The notes beneath the pieces are model-generated. The model made no database searches, was not told where the DNA came from, and was given only the letters and a program-made list of their open reading frames with translations. Source: Thereva unica (lineage: Eukaryota > Arthropoda > Insecta > Diptera > Therevidae). Taken from it: DNA of 64,000 nt. This document shows, in pieces, positions 33,421 to 44,329 of this stretch. The position numbers and the translations under genes were made by a program. The stretch lies in NCBI GenBank assembly GCA_949987705.1, contig OX465284.1, forward strand, positions 116,543,163-116,607,162, written 5' to 3'. Within the stretch, counting starts at the first letter, position 1; each line of letters opens with the position of its first letter.

Positions 33421-33500
33421 TTACCAAAGCGGTCCCCTAACTAAGCACCAAGCATACGTTTAATGCTGCTTGACCTAGGTATCGAACAAGAACCGGTGTT
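33421..33500 (-). repeat. 5S rRNA-derived repeat
   Basis: CAAAGCGGTCCCCTAACTAAG...AATGCTGCTTGACC...AAGAACCGG is the reverse complement of the 5S rRNA centre. Ends of the rRNA are missing. Confidence 0.7.
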
Positions 33501-33696
33501 TTAAACATACTATTGTAACCCTTTATTGTCACCAAGATAATTTCCCGTTTTCGCCGTCCTATAAAATTTGTGAAAACTCCAGTAATGCTTCCATCGGAGC
33601 ATATTTGGCAAAGCTCAAAATAAGCTTCCATATTTTTTTAACTCTAGTAACAAATAAAACACAAAAGAGTACCACGAAACAAGAGCTTTAATGAAA

Positions 33697-35448
33697 CTAT
33701 ATTTCCACACGCGGAAATCCACATTTTCTTTTTATGAGAGAATCCATAACCCCAAGCATTAACGGGGGACGACAATTAAAAGACGCTCTAAACTCGTTAA
33801 AAAATAGCATTAAACTGTCTGCTGGTGTATAAAAACCCCTTCCAGGTAATGAAAATATTTTTGCACACATAATGTGCACTATTTTTTTGGGGTCTAAGTC
33901 ATATTTTGAGAGGACCTTAACCTCGTTTTGAAACTTTTCTGGGTCTTGTTCGGCGAGATAGTCTGCGGCATCCAAAAGAGCCTTGTAAGGGGCTGCATCA
34001 CCGTAGTCATAACGACACTTAGCGCTAGTATGGTTGTGGAGCCAGATATCATACTGTTGGAGTATTCCAGAAGCAATTGTGTACCCTAATGTAGTTAGCC
34101 AAAATAGTCTTGGCTTTGAGTATAAATTGTAATACAGCCCAATGTTATCTAAATAAGTTTGGTGCCGACCAGCAATTCGTCGAATTCGGACGAAGTTGTA
34201 TGCCCTTAAGTAGTTCGATAGGTATCTGTTGTCTGTGAAGAAAGGGAAACTGTATCCGACATACTCCTTGTAGTTTTCCTTATCAACAGCAACATTTGGC
34301 GCATTCATAGTTTTCTCTAGTTCGGCCTCGATTTCCTTCCGTGTGTCCTGGTTGGCGAGTTCTAAAACTGCATGCAGTATACTACGAACAGTGTCGTTGT
34401 AGTTTACTTCGTCGTGTTCATCCATATTTTGCAGGACAATATTCGCAAAGACTTCTTTGAATAGGTTGAACGTTTTGATATAGCACAGACTCTTGTCGTT
34501 CTTTACAGCATAGTACTCCTGGTTCAGTTTGTCATGCAGCTTCAAGAAGTAGTAAGCAACTGCGGTTTCGGTTAGCTCCGGGAAGTTGTGGGCATTGTAG
34601 TACTCCTCAATTTTTCCTAAATCAGTTACTGTGACCTGTGCAGCTTCAGTTATATGCTCGGTATTAGCAAGTATTTGGAAATAGTGCTTCCATTCAAAAT
34701 TCGGGAACTTGTTCTGCAAATCACTGATTGTCATATTAGTTTCTGTTCCTGCTGCTTCACGGCCTGACAATTTCCTTTCAAGTTCTTCAAGAGATCGAAT
34801 GAGATCGAGAATTTCATCTTCGCCTAGTCCATAGTACTGCAACACACTTTTCAAATCGCCATTCCAGAATTCCGTTTGTGTCAAATCGAACTTGCCAGGT
34901 GCTAAATGAAACTTCATTGTTCCATGACCATTTTCAGTAGCATTCCCAGAAACAAAAGCGGTTACATCATATCCCTGAAGGACACCAACAACCTTTGACC
35001 AAGAGAACGGAAGATTATTGTCACCATGAACAGTCGGCCCAAATCTATTCAATGTCTTGAACTCCAGCACACTTCTTGCAATATTCAATTCTGTGATAGC
35101 ATCAACATATGTCTCTGGCAGATGTTCTGTGCAGGATTCATAAAAATCCTTTGCTTTGCTATCTGCTCTAGACAGGACCCAGCCATCCGCAATAAACGAA
35201 TCGTATGCCGACTTTATCTCATTGTAACCAAACTCATTCAACTTTCTTACATCCAATGCTTCGTCGACGTAACGACCAAACTCGTCGCACACATTGGCGT
35301 CTGGATTTAGAGTCATCGACAAATTTTGTGCAAATTTGTCCAGTCGTTTAGACTCTTCAGTCAAGTACTGGCAATTACTAGAACCGAGCGCACAAAAACA
35401 CAGAATCGCCACCAGTAGCACCGATGGGCCTTTTCCAGGGTTGGCCAT
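33697..35448 (-). CDS. Secreted neprilysin-like (M13) protein lacking the catalytic core, group B
   Basis: The ATG at 35448 begins a 583-residue protein; two codons upstream lies only a TTG. Residues 1-24 are a signal peptide. Most of the chain is almost identical to the gene at 20145 (DSKAKDFYESCTEHLPETY, LAPGKFDLTQTEFWNGDLKS, FEWKHYFQILANTEHIT, LCYIKTFNLFKEVFANIV), whereas residues about 25-65 and the last 130 differ more. The M13 start is NVCDEFGRYVDE, in which the usual Pro before Cys is Val. HExxH, NAFY and ExxxD are absent. It ends KCGFPRVEI, with a longer tail after the terminal Cys. It converges with the preceding plus-strand gene. ATTAAA lies just after the stop (33687-33692, minus strand). 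Confidence 0.88.
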   Translation of the reverse strand: MANPGKGPSVLLVAILCFCALGSSNCQYLTEESKRLDKFAQNLSMTLNPDANVCDEFGRYVDEALDVRKLNEFGYNEIKSAYDSFIADGWVLSRADSKAKDFYESCTEHLPETYVDAITELNIARSVLEFKTLNRFGPTVHGDNNLPFSWSKVVGVLQGYDVTAFVSGNATENGHGTMKFHLAPGKFDLTQTEFWNGDLKSVLQYYGLGEDEILDLIRSLEELERKLSGREAAGTETNMTISDLQNKFPNFEWKHYFQILANTEHITEAAQVTVTDLGKIEEYYNAHNFPELTETAVAYYFLKLHDKLNQEYYAVKNDKSLCYIKTFNLFKEVFANIVLQNMDEHDEVNYNDTVRSILHAVLELANQDTRKEIEAELEKTMNAPNVAVDKENYKEYVGYSFPFFTDNRYLSNYLRAYNFVRIRRIAGRHQTYLDNIGLYYNLYSKPRLFWLTTLGYTIASGILQQYDIWLHNHTSAKCRYDYGDAAPYKALLDAADYLAEQDPEKFQNEVKVLSKYDLDPKKIVHIMCAKIFSLPGRGFYTPADSLMLFFNEFRASFNCRPPLMLGVMDSLIKRKCGFPRVEI

Positions 35449-35511
35449 GATCAAAAACTTAACCGAAAATTCACTCTAAGTACGCGATTTCAAAGCGACC
35501 TAATCCAGAAC

Positions 35512-35545
35512 TGAATTTTTGGGATGAGAAGAATGGAATTTAAAT
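35512..35545 (-). promoter_or_regulatory. Core promoter, group B gene at 33697-35448
   Basis: On the minus strand ATTTAAAT (35538-35545) precedes TTCAGTTCTGG (A of CAGT at 35512) by 26-33 nt, followed by the conserved ATTAGGTCGCTTTG. Confidence 0.6.
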
Positions 35546-35671
35546 GAATTTCTGCTACGAAAATTCAAGGTTTATACTGTTCCGGGCTAGGTCAGATCAG
35601 GTCAGGAACGTGCTGATAACATTGGATTTTATCAAATTCAACCGAAATAGAAAATTTGGTAACAAAAGTCT

Positions 35672-35698
35672 ACCGGTTATCTTGGGGTGACGAGGTTG
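35672..35698 (-). promoter_or_regulatory. Conserved GATA-containing block, group B
   Basis: On the minus strand CTCGTCACCCCAAGATAACC contains the GATA-factor site AGATAA, 160-186 nt upstream of the inferred start. It is conserved in order and orientation at 40644 and 45452, and as a variant at 19998. Confidence 0.5.
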
Positions 35699-35899
35699 GA
35701 GCTAAACAGTAATTTTGTGATAAGAGCTTGAATTTCGTTTGGAAGTCTACAAAAGTTTGGACAGAAAAGTGCGAGTCTTAATCTTCATAAATATTATTCA
35801 CTTATTCTGTTCTTCAAGTTGGGCTGGACCGCTTCCAAATATGGCTTGTCTAATTCGCTATACTAACTGGTTGTGCATTCTTCCAGTAGAGATGTATGT

Positions 35900-37110
35900 G
35901 GTCAACACACAAAATCTAACACAAAAGTCCTGTCTAAGGACCACTCAAACGGCGTTGTCTCCCTCCAGAATACTAAGGTGTTGTTTATGGAGAACATCGC
36001 GGATACCATGCAGCTATTATTGAATACCCAACCCCTGGTTCTCAAAAACCTAACCCTGGAGTGGTCTTGGAACCTCCCACTGGATCGGAGGTAGATCTTG
36101 CCCATCGGTCCTACAATGGAAACAAAGCCCTGGCAAAAAAGATTTTCACTACCCATAGGATCGAATGGGACATTTGCACCTACAAGCCCTTCGAGGCTGA
36201 TGCGAAAGACCAGATGCTTCCGGCGCTTTTTCAAAAGGTCTGGGAAAAGATCTTACCAAATTCCGAGTAAACTTGCACTGCATCATATTCCGAGGTGCTG
36301 GCGAGAGGTTAGAGTGGCCCTTATATCTAAATCGGGGAGAATATCGTATAGGGAACCAAATACTATCGACCCATCAGCTTTACCACCGCCTAAAAACGAT
36401 TGAGAAGATTTGAGAGGGTCTTGCAGCGAACCCACTGCACAGCTTGCAATTTGCCTACCGGGCAAGCTGATCTTCAGAGACTTAGAGTGAGAGTCAGAGT
36501 ACAGAGACGTAAACGTGCTAGTGAGTGATATCGACCGGTCCCAACGGTATGTCGCTCTGCGCCTTTGCAGAGGCTAGGCAAGGTTATCTTTGAGGCGATC
36601 AATGAATCCGCAGTAAAAAAGGTTTTAAATCCCCCGCCCTTTGCTATAAGGATCACGTCACGATTGATAATTGCTGAGATTAATGGCAAATCGAATACGG
36701 TAATGGCTGCTAAAGGCTGTCCTCAAAGAGACGTCCTATCACCTCTCCTATGATCAAACGTAATAGGTGAACTTTTTGCTGACTTGAATAGTCGGGCTAC
36801 AAAGCGTATACCTATGCATATGATATCGTCATAACGATCAGCGGCGATCATGATGGCACCATCGCTGATCTCATGCAATTCGCTCTATGATATCTCCATA
36901 GTTAGTATCGGAGCAAGAACTTGGGTGTTAACGCACAAAAATTTGCCATTGTACCATTTTCTAATACAAAGAAGGTAGAATTTAAAAGACCAGTCTTTAA
37001 AAGATCTGCAGGAAAGCCTCCATTGCTTCCTAATCTGCACATCTTGCGATAACGTCGAGCTCCAGACAGACAGAAATTAGATAGAGGAAAAAAGGAAGAA
37101 GAACGAGATC
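35900..37110 (+). pseudogene. I/LOA-like non-LTR reverse transcriptase remnant
   Basis: Plus-strand reading across frames gives KVLFMENIADTMQ..., FRGLAREVRVAL-ISKSGRISYRE-like RT start, EAINESAVKKVLNPPP, then IIAEINGKSNTVMAAKGCPQ (the GxPQGxxLSPLL motif with a Gly-Gly to Arg-Asp change) and LGVNAQKFAIVPF. The catalytic YADD region is damaged. Many frameshifts. Clade assignment is tentative. Confidence 0.7.
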
Positions 37111-38205
37111 AATCAGTATAGATCAAGTAGCTCAGACTTTTCTGTTTGATGAAGATCGCGCCAAACAGGTAGATACAGTTCCTAACTACCTCGGGGGTTA
37201 GTGACACAGAACGTAATGTAACATAAGAAAACGCAAGCCATCATGCTCGATGCAAAGCCCACACCATGAATTCTCTTCTTTACTGATCGTCTATAGGTGG
37301 TAGTTTACATAACACTCCCTTATGGGTCATAGGGCGGAATCACTTTTCCTGCAACGGACTCTGCTTTGCGCGACAGCTCCAGCTCTGACCAGGATCTCCG
37401 AGTTGTTACGACCTCTGCTAAAAGGATTCTCCGCCAAGTTATTCTAGGTCTTCCGACTCGACAGAATCCCTATGCATTCCAGTCATGGGCCTGTTTGGCT
37501 AGATTCTTTAGGTGGTAGTCTAGGACGCAGTAATCAACGATGCTCACGAACCTAAATAACGGTAGTCAGACTGCGAATGCCCAGCTAGTCACCGAGTTAT
37601 CCCAGTAAAGCCCAGTGAAGCCCGGTAAAGCCTACCTACTTAAAATCCGACTTAAATTGTAAGGCCTTATAATACTGGTCAAGGTTTACTCAGGTGGATT
37701 TGCGACTATCCTTATGCTGAAAATCTGGTACTAGGTACAAGCAAGTAGTTTCTTTCTTCCATTTCTATGAATCGTCCTCCATTGGCCTTATTGTTGTCCT
37801 GCAAGCTGTGGATACCTACATACATAAGGCTTTCAGCCAATTTCAGTCTTTCGACTACTTAAAAAAATTCTTTTTCATTTCCGATGCCTTTTCTGTGGGT
37901 AATTGGACATTTATGGGCCAAAATACACGCGGAATCATGCAACTGAAGCAAAAATCACTTTTCTGCAAATGGAGTTTCCTTTGATAGAAAAATGTGGTCC
38001 AGTAGTTTTGATCAGAGGTTAAAGCGGTTATATAAAAGTGTGATGATGTAAGGCCTTGCTCCGTAAGAAATGCCCATCTAGTGGCGCCCGTAAGGAATAA
38101 TGATTCTTATCCCTAGAAAAAAAAATAGACTGAAAAATTTGAGAAATTTGGTATTGATAGTTGTGCGGGGCGGTGTCGAAAGCTTTATGTGTTTCAACAA
38201 GAGTG
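37111..38205. other. Gene-free stretch
   Basis: No recognised coding sequence. A small near-repeat CCCAGTAAAGCCCAGTGAAG (about 37600) is present. Part of 37280-37480 has the look of decayed transposon sequence but shows no identifying motif. Confidence 0.3.
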
Positions 38206-38210
38206 TCATT

Positions 38211-38286
38211 TTACCAAGTGGTCCCCCAACTGAGTATCACTCGGGTCCAATGCTGCTTGACCTTTGTAATCGAACGAGTGCGGGCC
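38211..38286 (-). repeat. 5S rRNA-derived repeat
   Basis: ACCAAGTGGTCCCCCAACTG...CCAATGCTGCTTGACC is the reverse complement of the 5S rRNA centre. The preceding GAGTGTCATTTT resembles GAGTGTTATTTT before the copy at 11762, so similarity extends outside the 5S part and supports a dispersed SINE-like family. Confidence 0.7.
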
Positions 38287-38728
38287 TATTTACTATGCTA
38301 AATGACACCCTTCATGATCAAAACATAATTGCCTGAAATAAGAAGTAAGCCAACAGCAAAAACTAAAGCTTAAGGAGAAAAAGCTTTCCGAATACCTACG
38401 GCAGATGTTAGGATTGGCTAATTTCACTGAGGTTTGCCTTATAGGGCCCTTATGAGAAAATAATAGGACAAACCTAACTTGAATATCGTTGACTTTGCTT
38501 TGTGTGATGTTCATGAAGAATTTAATAGCAAAACCCTTTATCGGCATGCACCTCATTTGCCACATGGGACTCACACGCTGTATGAGGTATGGCCCTTTAA
38601 ATGCTATTCGGGAAATACTTCGCAATTCTGGGTTTTGAATGTCTGGTATTGATAACTAAAACACATAATTTTGAATAGATTCTCACAAAAAACAGCTTTA
38701 ATAACTTTACCATAACAATTAACAAATT

Positions 38729-40450
38729 TTAAACATAACAACCATGAACTAGCTCACTTGGAGCACTGCATTTATACGATTTTCTGAAATCCTGAACTTG
38801 TAGGAAAATGGTGCTCAATATGCTCTTGTCTGTCCCTTTATTTTGTGCCAAAAGTACTTTACCATAAATAATATGCACTAACTTCCTGGGATCGAGGTCA
38901 TAATCTTCGAGGGCAGTCACTTCATTTTGATACTTTTCCGGATCTTGCTCCTCAAGGTAGTCTACGGCATCCAGAATGGCCCTGTACGGCAATATACCAT
39001 CGAAAAATGATTGACAGTGCTCTCGTGCAATTTGCTTGATTCGTACGTTGTACTGCTTAATTGTTCCGTATGCAACTTGATATCCAACTGTCGCGAGCAA
39101 CACTAGCCTTGGCTTGTCCTGGACGTTGTAATAGAATGCAATCCTATCCACATATTTTTGGTACTTGGCAGGGATTTGTCGGGTTCGATGGGAACTATAT
39201 GCCCTTAGGTAATTCGATAGGTATTTATCGCTCGTGAAGAAAGGGAAAATGCCCCCAACATACTCATTGAACTCCTCCTGCTCTGTTACAATACTTGGTT
39301 CGTTCTTTGAATCGTCCATCTCAGCATCAATTGCCCATCGTGAGTCCCAGTCGGCTATTTTCGAGACAGCAGACAGTACACTGACAATTGTGTCTTTCAC
39401 GTTCGCCTCATCTCGTTCAGTTAGAGCTTGTAGCACGGTATTTGCGAAGAGTTCTTTGAATAGGTTGAACGTGTTAATAAGGCACATTCGTTTGTCGTTC
39501 TTTGCACTATAGTACTCCATGTTTAGTTTTGCTTGCAGCTTCAAGAAATAGTAAGTCACTGCAGTTTCGGTTAGTTCTGGGAAGCGGTGGGCATGATAGT
39601 ATTCTTCAAGTTTTTCCAAATCAGTTACTGTAACCTGTCGATATTCGTTGATGTTCTTGTTGGTATTAGCGACCAATTGAAAGTACTCCTCCCATTCAAA
39701 ATCCGGGAACTTGGTCTGCAGATCACCAATTGTCATATTAGTTTTTATTCTTGGCGTTTCACGAGCTGAGAACTGACGTTCGAATTCCTCAAGAGATCGA
39801 ATAAGATCGAGAATTTCATACTCGCCTAGTCCATAGTATTGCAACACACTCTTCAAATCGCCATTCCAGAATTCCGTTTGTGTCAAATCAAACTTTCCAG
39901 GTGCCAAATGAAACGTCACTGTGCCATGCTCAGTTGCAGTAGCATATCCAGAAACAAAAGCAGTTACATCATAATCCTGAAGGACACCAATCAATTTGGA
40001 CCAAGTGAGCAAGTTCGTATCGTCACCATAAACAGTCGGACCGAATCTATGCAATGTCTTGAATTCCAGCACATTTCTTGCGATATTCAAGTCTGCCAGA
40101 GCCTCCAGGTATGTCTGCGGCAATCTGTCGGCGCAGGATGAATAAAAGTCGTATGCTTTGCTGTCTGCTCTTGAAAGGGGCTGTTCCCTGCCAATATGCT
40201 TCCAGTATACTGCTTCTATATCCTTTAAACCAAAATCGGTCAGCACGTTAAGATCAAATTCGTCACCGACGTATTTAGCGAACTCCTCGCATTGACTGAC
40301 GTACGTGTTAACATGCTCCGACAAAAGTCGTGCATATTTGCGCAGGTGTTGAGATTCTTCGGTCAAGTATTCGGAACTACTTAAACTGTAGGCACTGTGA
40401 CACAGAATCACCACTAGTAGCACCAATGGACTTTTTCTAACGTTGGCCAT
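38729..40450 (-). CDS. Secreted neprilysin-like (M13) protein lacking the catalytic core, group B
   Basis: The ATG at 40450 starts a 573-residue protein; the frame continues upstream only to a GTG. Residues 1-23 are a signal peptide (KSPLVLLVVILCHSAYSLS). The M13-like start VSQCEEFAKYVGDEF lacks the usual Pro before Cys. Conserved segments are FYSSC, LAPGKFDLTQTEFWNGDLKS, NMTIGDLQTKFPDFEWEEYF, VTYYFLKLQAKLN, CLINTFNLFKELFANTVL, and toward the end HCQSFFDG, LDPRKLVHIIYGKVL and DFRKSYKC...GCYV. NAFY, HExxH and ExxxD are missing. It is read toward the gene at 33697 and lies head-to-head with the gene at 45703. ATTAAA is at 38697-38702 (minus strand). Intronless; inactive peptidase homologue by inference. 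Confidence 0.88.
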   Translation of the reverse strand: MANVRKSPLVLLVVILCHSAYSLSSSEYLTEESQHLRKYARLLSEHVNTYVSQCEEFAKYVGDEFDLNVLTDFGLKDIEAVYWKHIGREQPLSRADSKAYDFYSSCADRLPQTYLEALADLNIARNVLEFKTLHRFGPTVYGDDTNLLTWSKLIGVLQDYDVTAFVSGYATATEHGTVTFHLAPGKFDLTQTEFWNGDLKSVLQYYGLGEYEILDLIRSLEEFERQFSARETPRIKTNMTIGDLQTKFPDFEWEEYFQLVANTNKNINEYRQVTVTDLEKLEEYYHAHRFPELTETAVTYYFLKLQAKLNMEYYSAKNDKRMCLINTFNLFKELFANTVLQALTERDEANVKDTIVSVLSAVSKIADWDSRWAIDAEMDDSKNEPSIVTEQEEFNEYVGGIFPFFTSDKYLSNYLRAYSSHRTRQIPAKYQKYVDRIAFYYNVQDKPRLVLLATVGYQVAYGTIKQYNVRIKQIAREHCQSFFDGILPYRAILDAVDYLEEQDPEKYQNEVTALEDYDLDPRKLVHIIYGKVLLAQNKGTDKSILSTIFLQVQDFRKSYKCSAPSELVHGCYV

Positions 40451-40502
40451 GATCGACGAATTCACTGCAAGTAAACGATTTCAAAGCGGCCTAATCCAGA
40501 AC

Positions 40503-40535
40503 TGAATTTTTTGGGAAGAGCTTAGCGGTATTTAA
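40503..40535 (-). promoter_or_regulatory. Core promoter, group B gene at 38729-40450
   Basis: On the minus strand TTAAATA (40529-40535) precedes TTCAGTTCTGG (A of CAGT at 40503) by 26-32 nt, followed by ATTAGGCCGCTTTG. Confidence 0.6.
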
Positions 40536-40643
40536 GTGAATTTGTTGGGCTAAAAGTGGAGGTTTGTCATCTTCCGGGTATAGGCGGTCAGGAACGGGCA
40601 GATAACATGGATTTCATCAAAGTGAACCAAAATGTAAAACTTC

Positions 40644-40670
40644 ATCGGTTATCTCGGGGTGACGAGGTTG
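40644..40670 (-). promoter_or_regulatory. Conserved GATA-containing block, group B
   Basis: On the minus strand CTCGTCACCCCGAGATAACC carries AGATAA about 141-167 nt upstream of the inferred start. Same block as at 35672 and 45452. Confidence 0.5.
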
Positions 40671-41227
40671 AAGCTTAGCGAAATTTATTAAAAATAATAA
40701 TTTTGTGATAAGAACTTCAATTTGATTTGAAAGTCGACCAAAATTTTGACAGAAAGTGCGAGTCTTTATCTTTGTTATTACTACTTACTTTTTTGCTTAT
40801 TCGGTTCTGCAGGTTGGGTCCGGTACTGGCCCGTCGTGACATCTATTTACTTCGATTCGAAATACGGCACCTCAAATGTAAATTTTTGCTTCTTCACACA
40901 TCAGCTGCTTACGGTTAAGCAGAGGCATCAGTGCTGCGATCACTTTTTTGCGCATGCCAGCAAAATTTTGACTTTTTGGCCCTTGAGGATCGCTCCACAT
41001 TCAACTCACTCCCGTTCAAGCTCCGGCCAGTGTGTCAATACGCCGATTTCTTTTCCTGTAAAAATATTTGACTGGACCGAAAGTGGCGTGAGACTGGACC
41101 GCGAACGGTCCGATAGTGTGGAGCGACCCTAATACAACCGATTTGTGATCGCACGGACGCTTTGGTTTGGCAGATGCCTTGAATATCACTAAAGTTGTAC
41201 GATCTTTTGTCACTGGTTAGTTTGTAC

Positions 41228-41400
41228 CAACGGCGGGGCTTTCATAGGTGCAAATGGTGCACTTGCACCGGGCGCAATTAGACGGGCACTTAAAAAAATT
41301 GCAAAAGTGTTCACCAAGCGTCATTTTCATATATTAAAAAAACTGCACTCTTTTTCCACTTTCCTTTGTAAGGTGTGACCAATCAATTCTATTTCGTTCG
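41228..41400 (+). mobile_element. hAT-like repeat fragment related to 3688-3932, copy 2
   Basis: CTTTCATAGGTGCAAATGG...TGCACTTGCACCGGGCGCAA and TTCATATATTAAA match the element at 3688 over its left half. The right end is diverged; a stretch AAGGTGTG-CCAAT-CAATTC is shared with the next copy. Confidence 0.6.
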
Positions 41401-41759
41401 TCTGTTTTCGTCGTCTATCATTTCTTGGCCGGGTACCATAGTTCTTGATTTGCAGGTCGTACTAGTCGAATATAAAAGCTTGCACAACGGCATAGGGACC
41501 TTTATTATTGTCTATACATTTGCGGAGCCCAGGACTCTGCTTGAAACAGCTAGGGAAGTACACCGAAAAACATCCTGGATCAGATGATGAGGTTGGTAGA
41601 TGTGTGAAGAAAGGTGACAGTGGCGCCGACGGCCATCTACCAGAAGGTTAAAGTAGCAGCTTTAGCGGGAGAGTTTTGTGAAGTTAAAGCGCAAGAAAAT
41701 CGAGCACAAAAGCAAGATAGCGAAGCAAATTCTGATTGGACGCAGTCTTTAATAGATGC
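41401..41759. other. Gene-free spacer between hAT-like copies
   Basis: Nothing recognised. Confidence 0.3.
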
Positions 41760-42020
41760 AATGCAAATGATGCACTTGCTCCGGGTGCAATTCCAGAAAT
41801 TAAGATTTTAAGAAGAAAATTTGTTCCCGTTCCTTCATTTTCATATGCTAAAAGAACGTCACTTAGTGTTTGTGTATTTTTTCTATTACCCTTATAAAAA
41901 AATGAACAGCTGAAGGGGCGCAGCATGGCACATTGCACCGGGCGCAAAAAAAATCAAGCACCTATACTATAGCGCGTTGCAAGGTGTGGCCAATTCAATT
42001 CCATTTCCTTCGCCTGATTT
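41760..42020 (+). mobile_element. hAT-like repeat fragment related to 3688-3932, copy 3
   Basis: ATGCACTTGCTCCGGGTGCAA, CCTTCATTTTCATATGCTAAA and GCACATTGCACCGGGCGCAA match the element at 3688 from near its left end to its right end. The CAG terminus and target duplication were not found. Confidence 0.6.
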
Positions 42021-42564
42021 CTGAGTGAATTTTAAGCTTAGACAAAAAAATTCTTCATAGTATTATATCATGTCAGACATCTTCTTCTTCTTTGACTGCT
42101 CCACAGCCAGGATCCGATACGATTTGGCATCCCTAAGCTCAGGACGTCCTGGTCTACGCCATGCTTCCAGCTGAGGTTGCATATCTCTTCTGTCGCGTGA
42201 GAATACTTTTCAGAATATTGGTTGACAGTGCAGTAACCCTTATCCTTGCCATGTCAGACAGCTTCTAGTCGGTAAGATAGTTAAGAGAAGAATTTAACAC
42301 CAAAAAGCAGTTTCATTCCACCAAATCCCGTCTAATAGAGCCCGCACCATAAAAGAAGGGAAATGAACGTGCTGGTTGGTAGTTTGCGTTTTTACAGAGT
42401 GAAGTTGCTCGCTTGTGGAGACTTGAAACGCTTACTGCGCATGGAAGCAGAGATTTTGAGATTTCCTTCGTTTATGGTGCGGCCTCTAGAATCGCGACAC
42501 AAGGCTGACTTCGATTATCAAATATAAGGTAGTTTCCTCGCTTATTATGCTTTTATGGACGATA

Positions 42565-42722
42565 AGCACAGGAAAGGGCAGGGAGTTTCTGTAAAGAGGC
42601 AAGAAAAGAAAGAAGGAATGTTATATAGGTGGGAGAAAATTGGAAAGACAAAGGGCGTGAAGTAGATTTGAACCACAGAGCTCTGGAACGATAGCCGCCA
42701 AGTTAATCCCTAGGCTAGTAAG
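42565..42722 (-). mobile_element. tRNA-derived SINE, copy 3
   Basis: On the minus strand GTGGTTCAAATCTAC (degraded B box) is followed by CCTTTGTCTTTCC, ATTCCTTCTTTCTTTTC and GCCTCTTTACAG, the same body as the copies at 8640 and 28103. Confidence 0.65.
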
Positions 42723-44329
42723 TTTAATATTTTTAGGAAGATTTCATTTTGTTTCTGTTTTATCAAAAAAACCTTAAAGCTTGTATCATGACCCTTTTAC
42801 CCCATGTCATAAAACATATATCATTTTCCCTCCGATTCAATTAAAATCAATAAGAAAATTTCATTTCATCAATGGAGCAGCAAAATTCATTTCAAGGTCA
42901 AAAGCATCTCTCTTTCTCTCTTAAGGTATTATTCCGAAGAAAGCCCTCTCTCTGAACCCACTTGGTGACTCAGCACAGCACAGAGCAAATTCTCGGTGAA
43001 AGCAGGCACCAAACGACTTTTCATTACGAAGAAATTTAATTTCACGAAGCCACTTCATAAAAATTTTTTTTGTTTGCATGTTTTGAAAAAAAAAATGCTA
43101 AAAGAACAAAAAAAAGGATAAAATGGCATTCCCCGCCCTCCTTCCCCCGTCTCGTATTTTCATCACAAAAGGAGCGTGCTTTAGACTGTGGAGGGGAGAG
43201 GGGGAAATGGGAAATTTTAATTCAATTTATTTCGCTGAAAGCCAATAATAATAAAAAAAAATTGTTTGGCAGCGCAATTGTCGTTTGTGGAAGAGGCATT
43301 ACTCTTTTGTACCTTTAATTGAGTTATTACGAGGTCGGTAGTGCAGTGCGATGAAATGTTTTATGCAAAACTATAAAAATTAAAATTTTGTTGCCGCTCT
43401 TGACGGTTTATTAAAAAAGGACACTTACGGGGAGTTTATGCTGAAAGGAAGTGGACGATTGTGTTGACGATTAGTGCTATTAAAACATGGCAGATTTTAT
43501 GGAACTTTTAAAAATGAATAAAAGTATTTCACTGACACTTTAAGCAATTAGCGGGAAACATAAAGATCACAATGGAAAATAAAAACGTTGAAGTAAAAAA
43601 ATCTTTCAACAAGAGGTGTCATTTTAAATTTCGCGCCATTTTCGAACTGTCAACATACAACTGTCATTGCGATGACATTTGACAAGTAAAAAGTAGGAGG
43701 TTTGCAGAGATTGATCGATGCACACAAGACAGCACCACCTAAGTGGGGTGAAACTCGTGAAACAATGGCTCTATTGCAATTGTGCTCTGAAAGGTGTATG
43801 CCGATGCGAATGCATTTATAAATTTGCATGCCTATAGCGGTAGTAATGTTGGCTAAAGGAGTGCGCCAATATTTTTTACGACCTAAATTGCGATTGGGAG
43901 GTTTCATTTGCGTATACTTGGGAGTCGGCAGTGCAACCAACTGACAAAGTTCTCAATTTCTGTTTTTGGTTTGCCTCGAAGACCTGCAGGAATACCTTCG
44001 CTTCATGCTATCCCAAGAATTTCACTATTATGGATCCATTCCTTGTGCGCATGCCAAATCGCAGTCGAAAAGCATCAGTATAGGCGACAAATGAATGTTT
44101 GACCATGGATGTCAGTTTAGCGATGATCTTCAGTGGCGAATCATCAGGTTTAGCAGAGATATTCCGAATGATGTTGATCTCCGTTATTTTCTTCGGCAAT
44201 GGGCTTTAATCGTTCCGTTAGGCGAAGTTCGATCGAGTCGAGATGATCGTTGAAGATCTTAAAATATATCTTTGAATCAATTTTCGTCGCTTTCTGTGGC
44301 CAGTGAAAGTTTCGAACATGATGATATTC
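42723..44329. other. Gene-free stretch
   Basis: AT-rich. An 82-codon frame at 43070-43318 is low in complexity and not called. Nothing else recognised. Confidence 0.3.
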
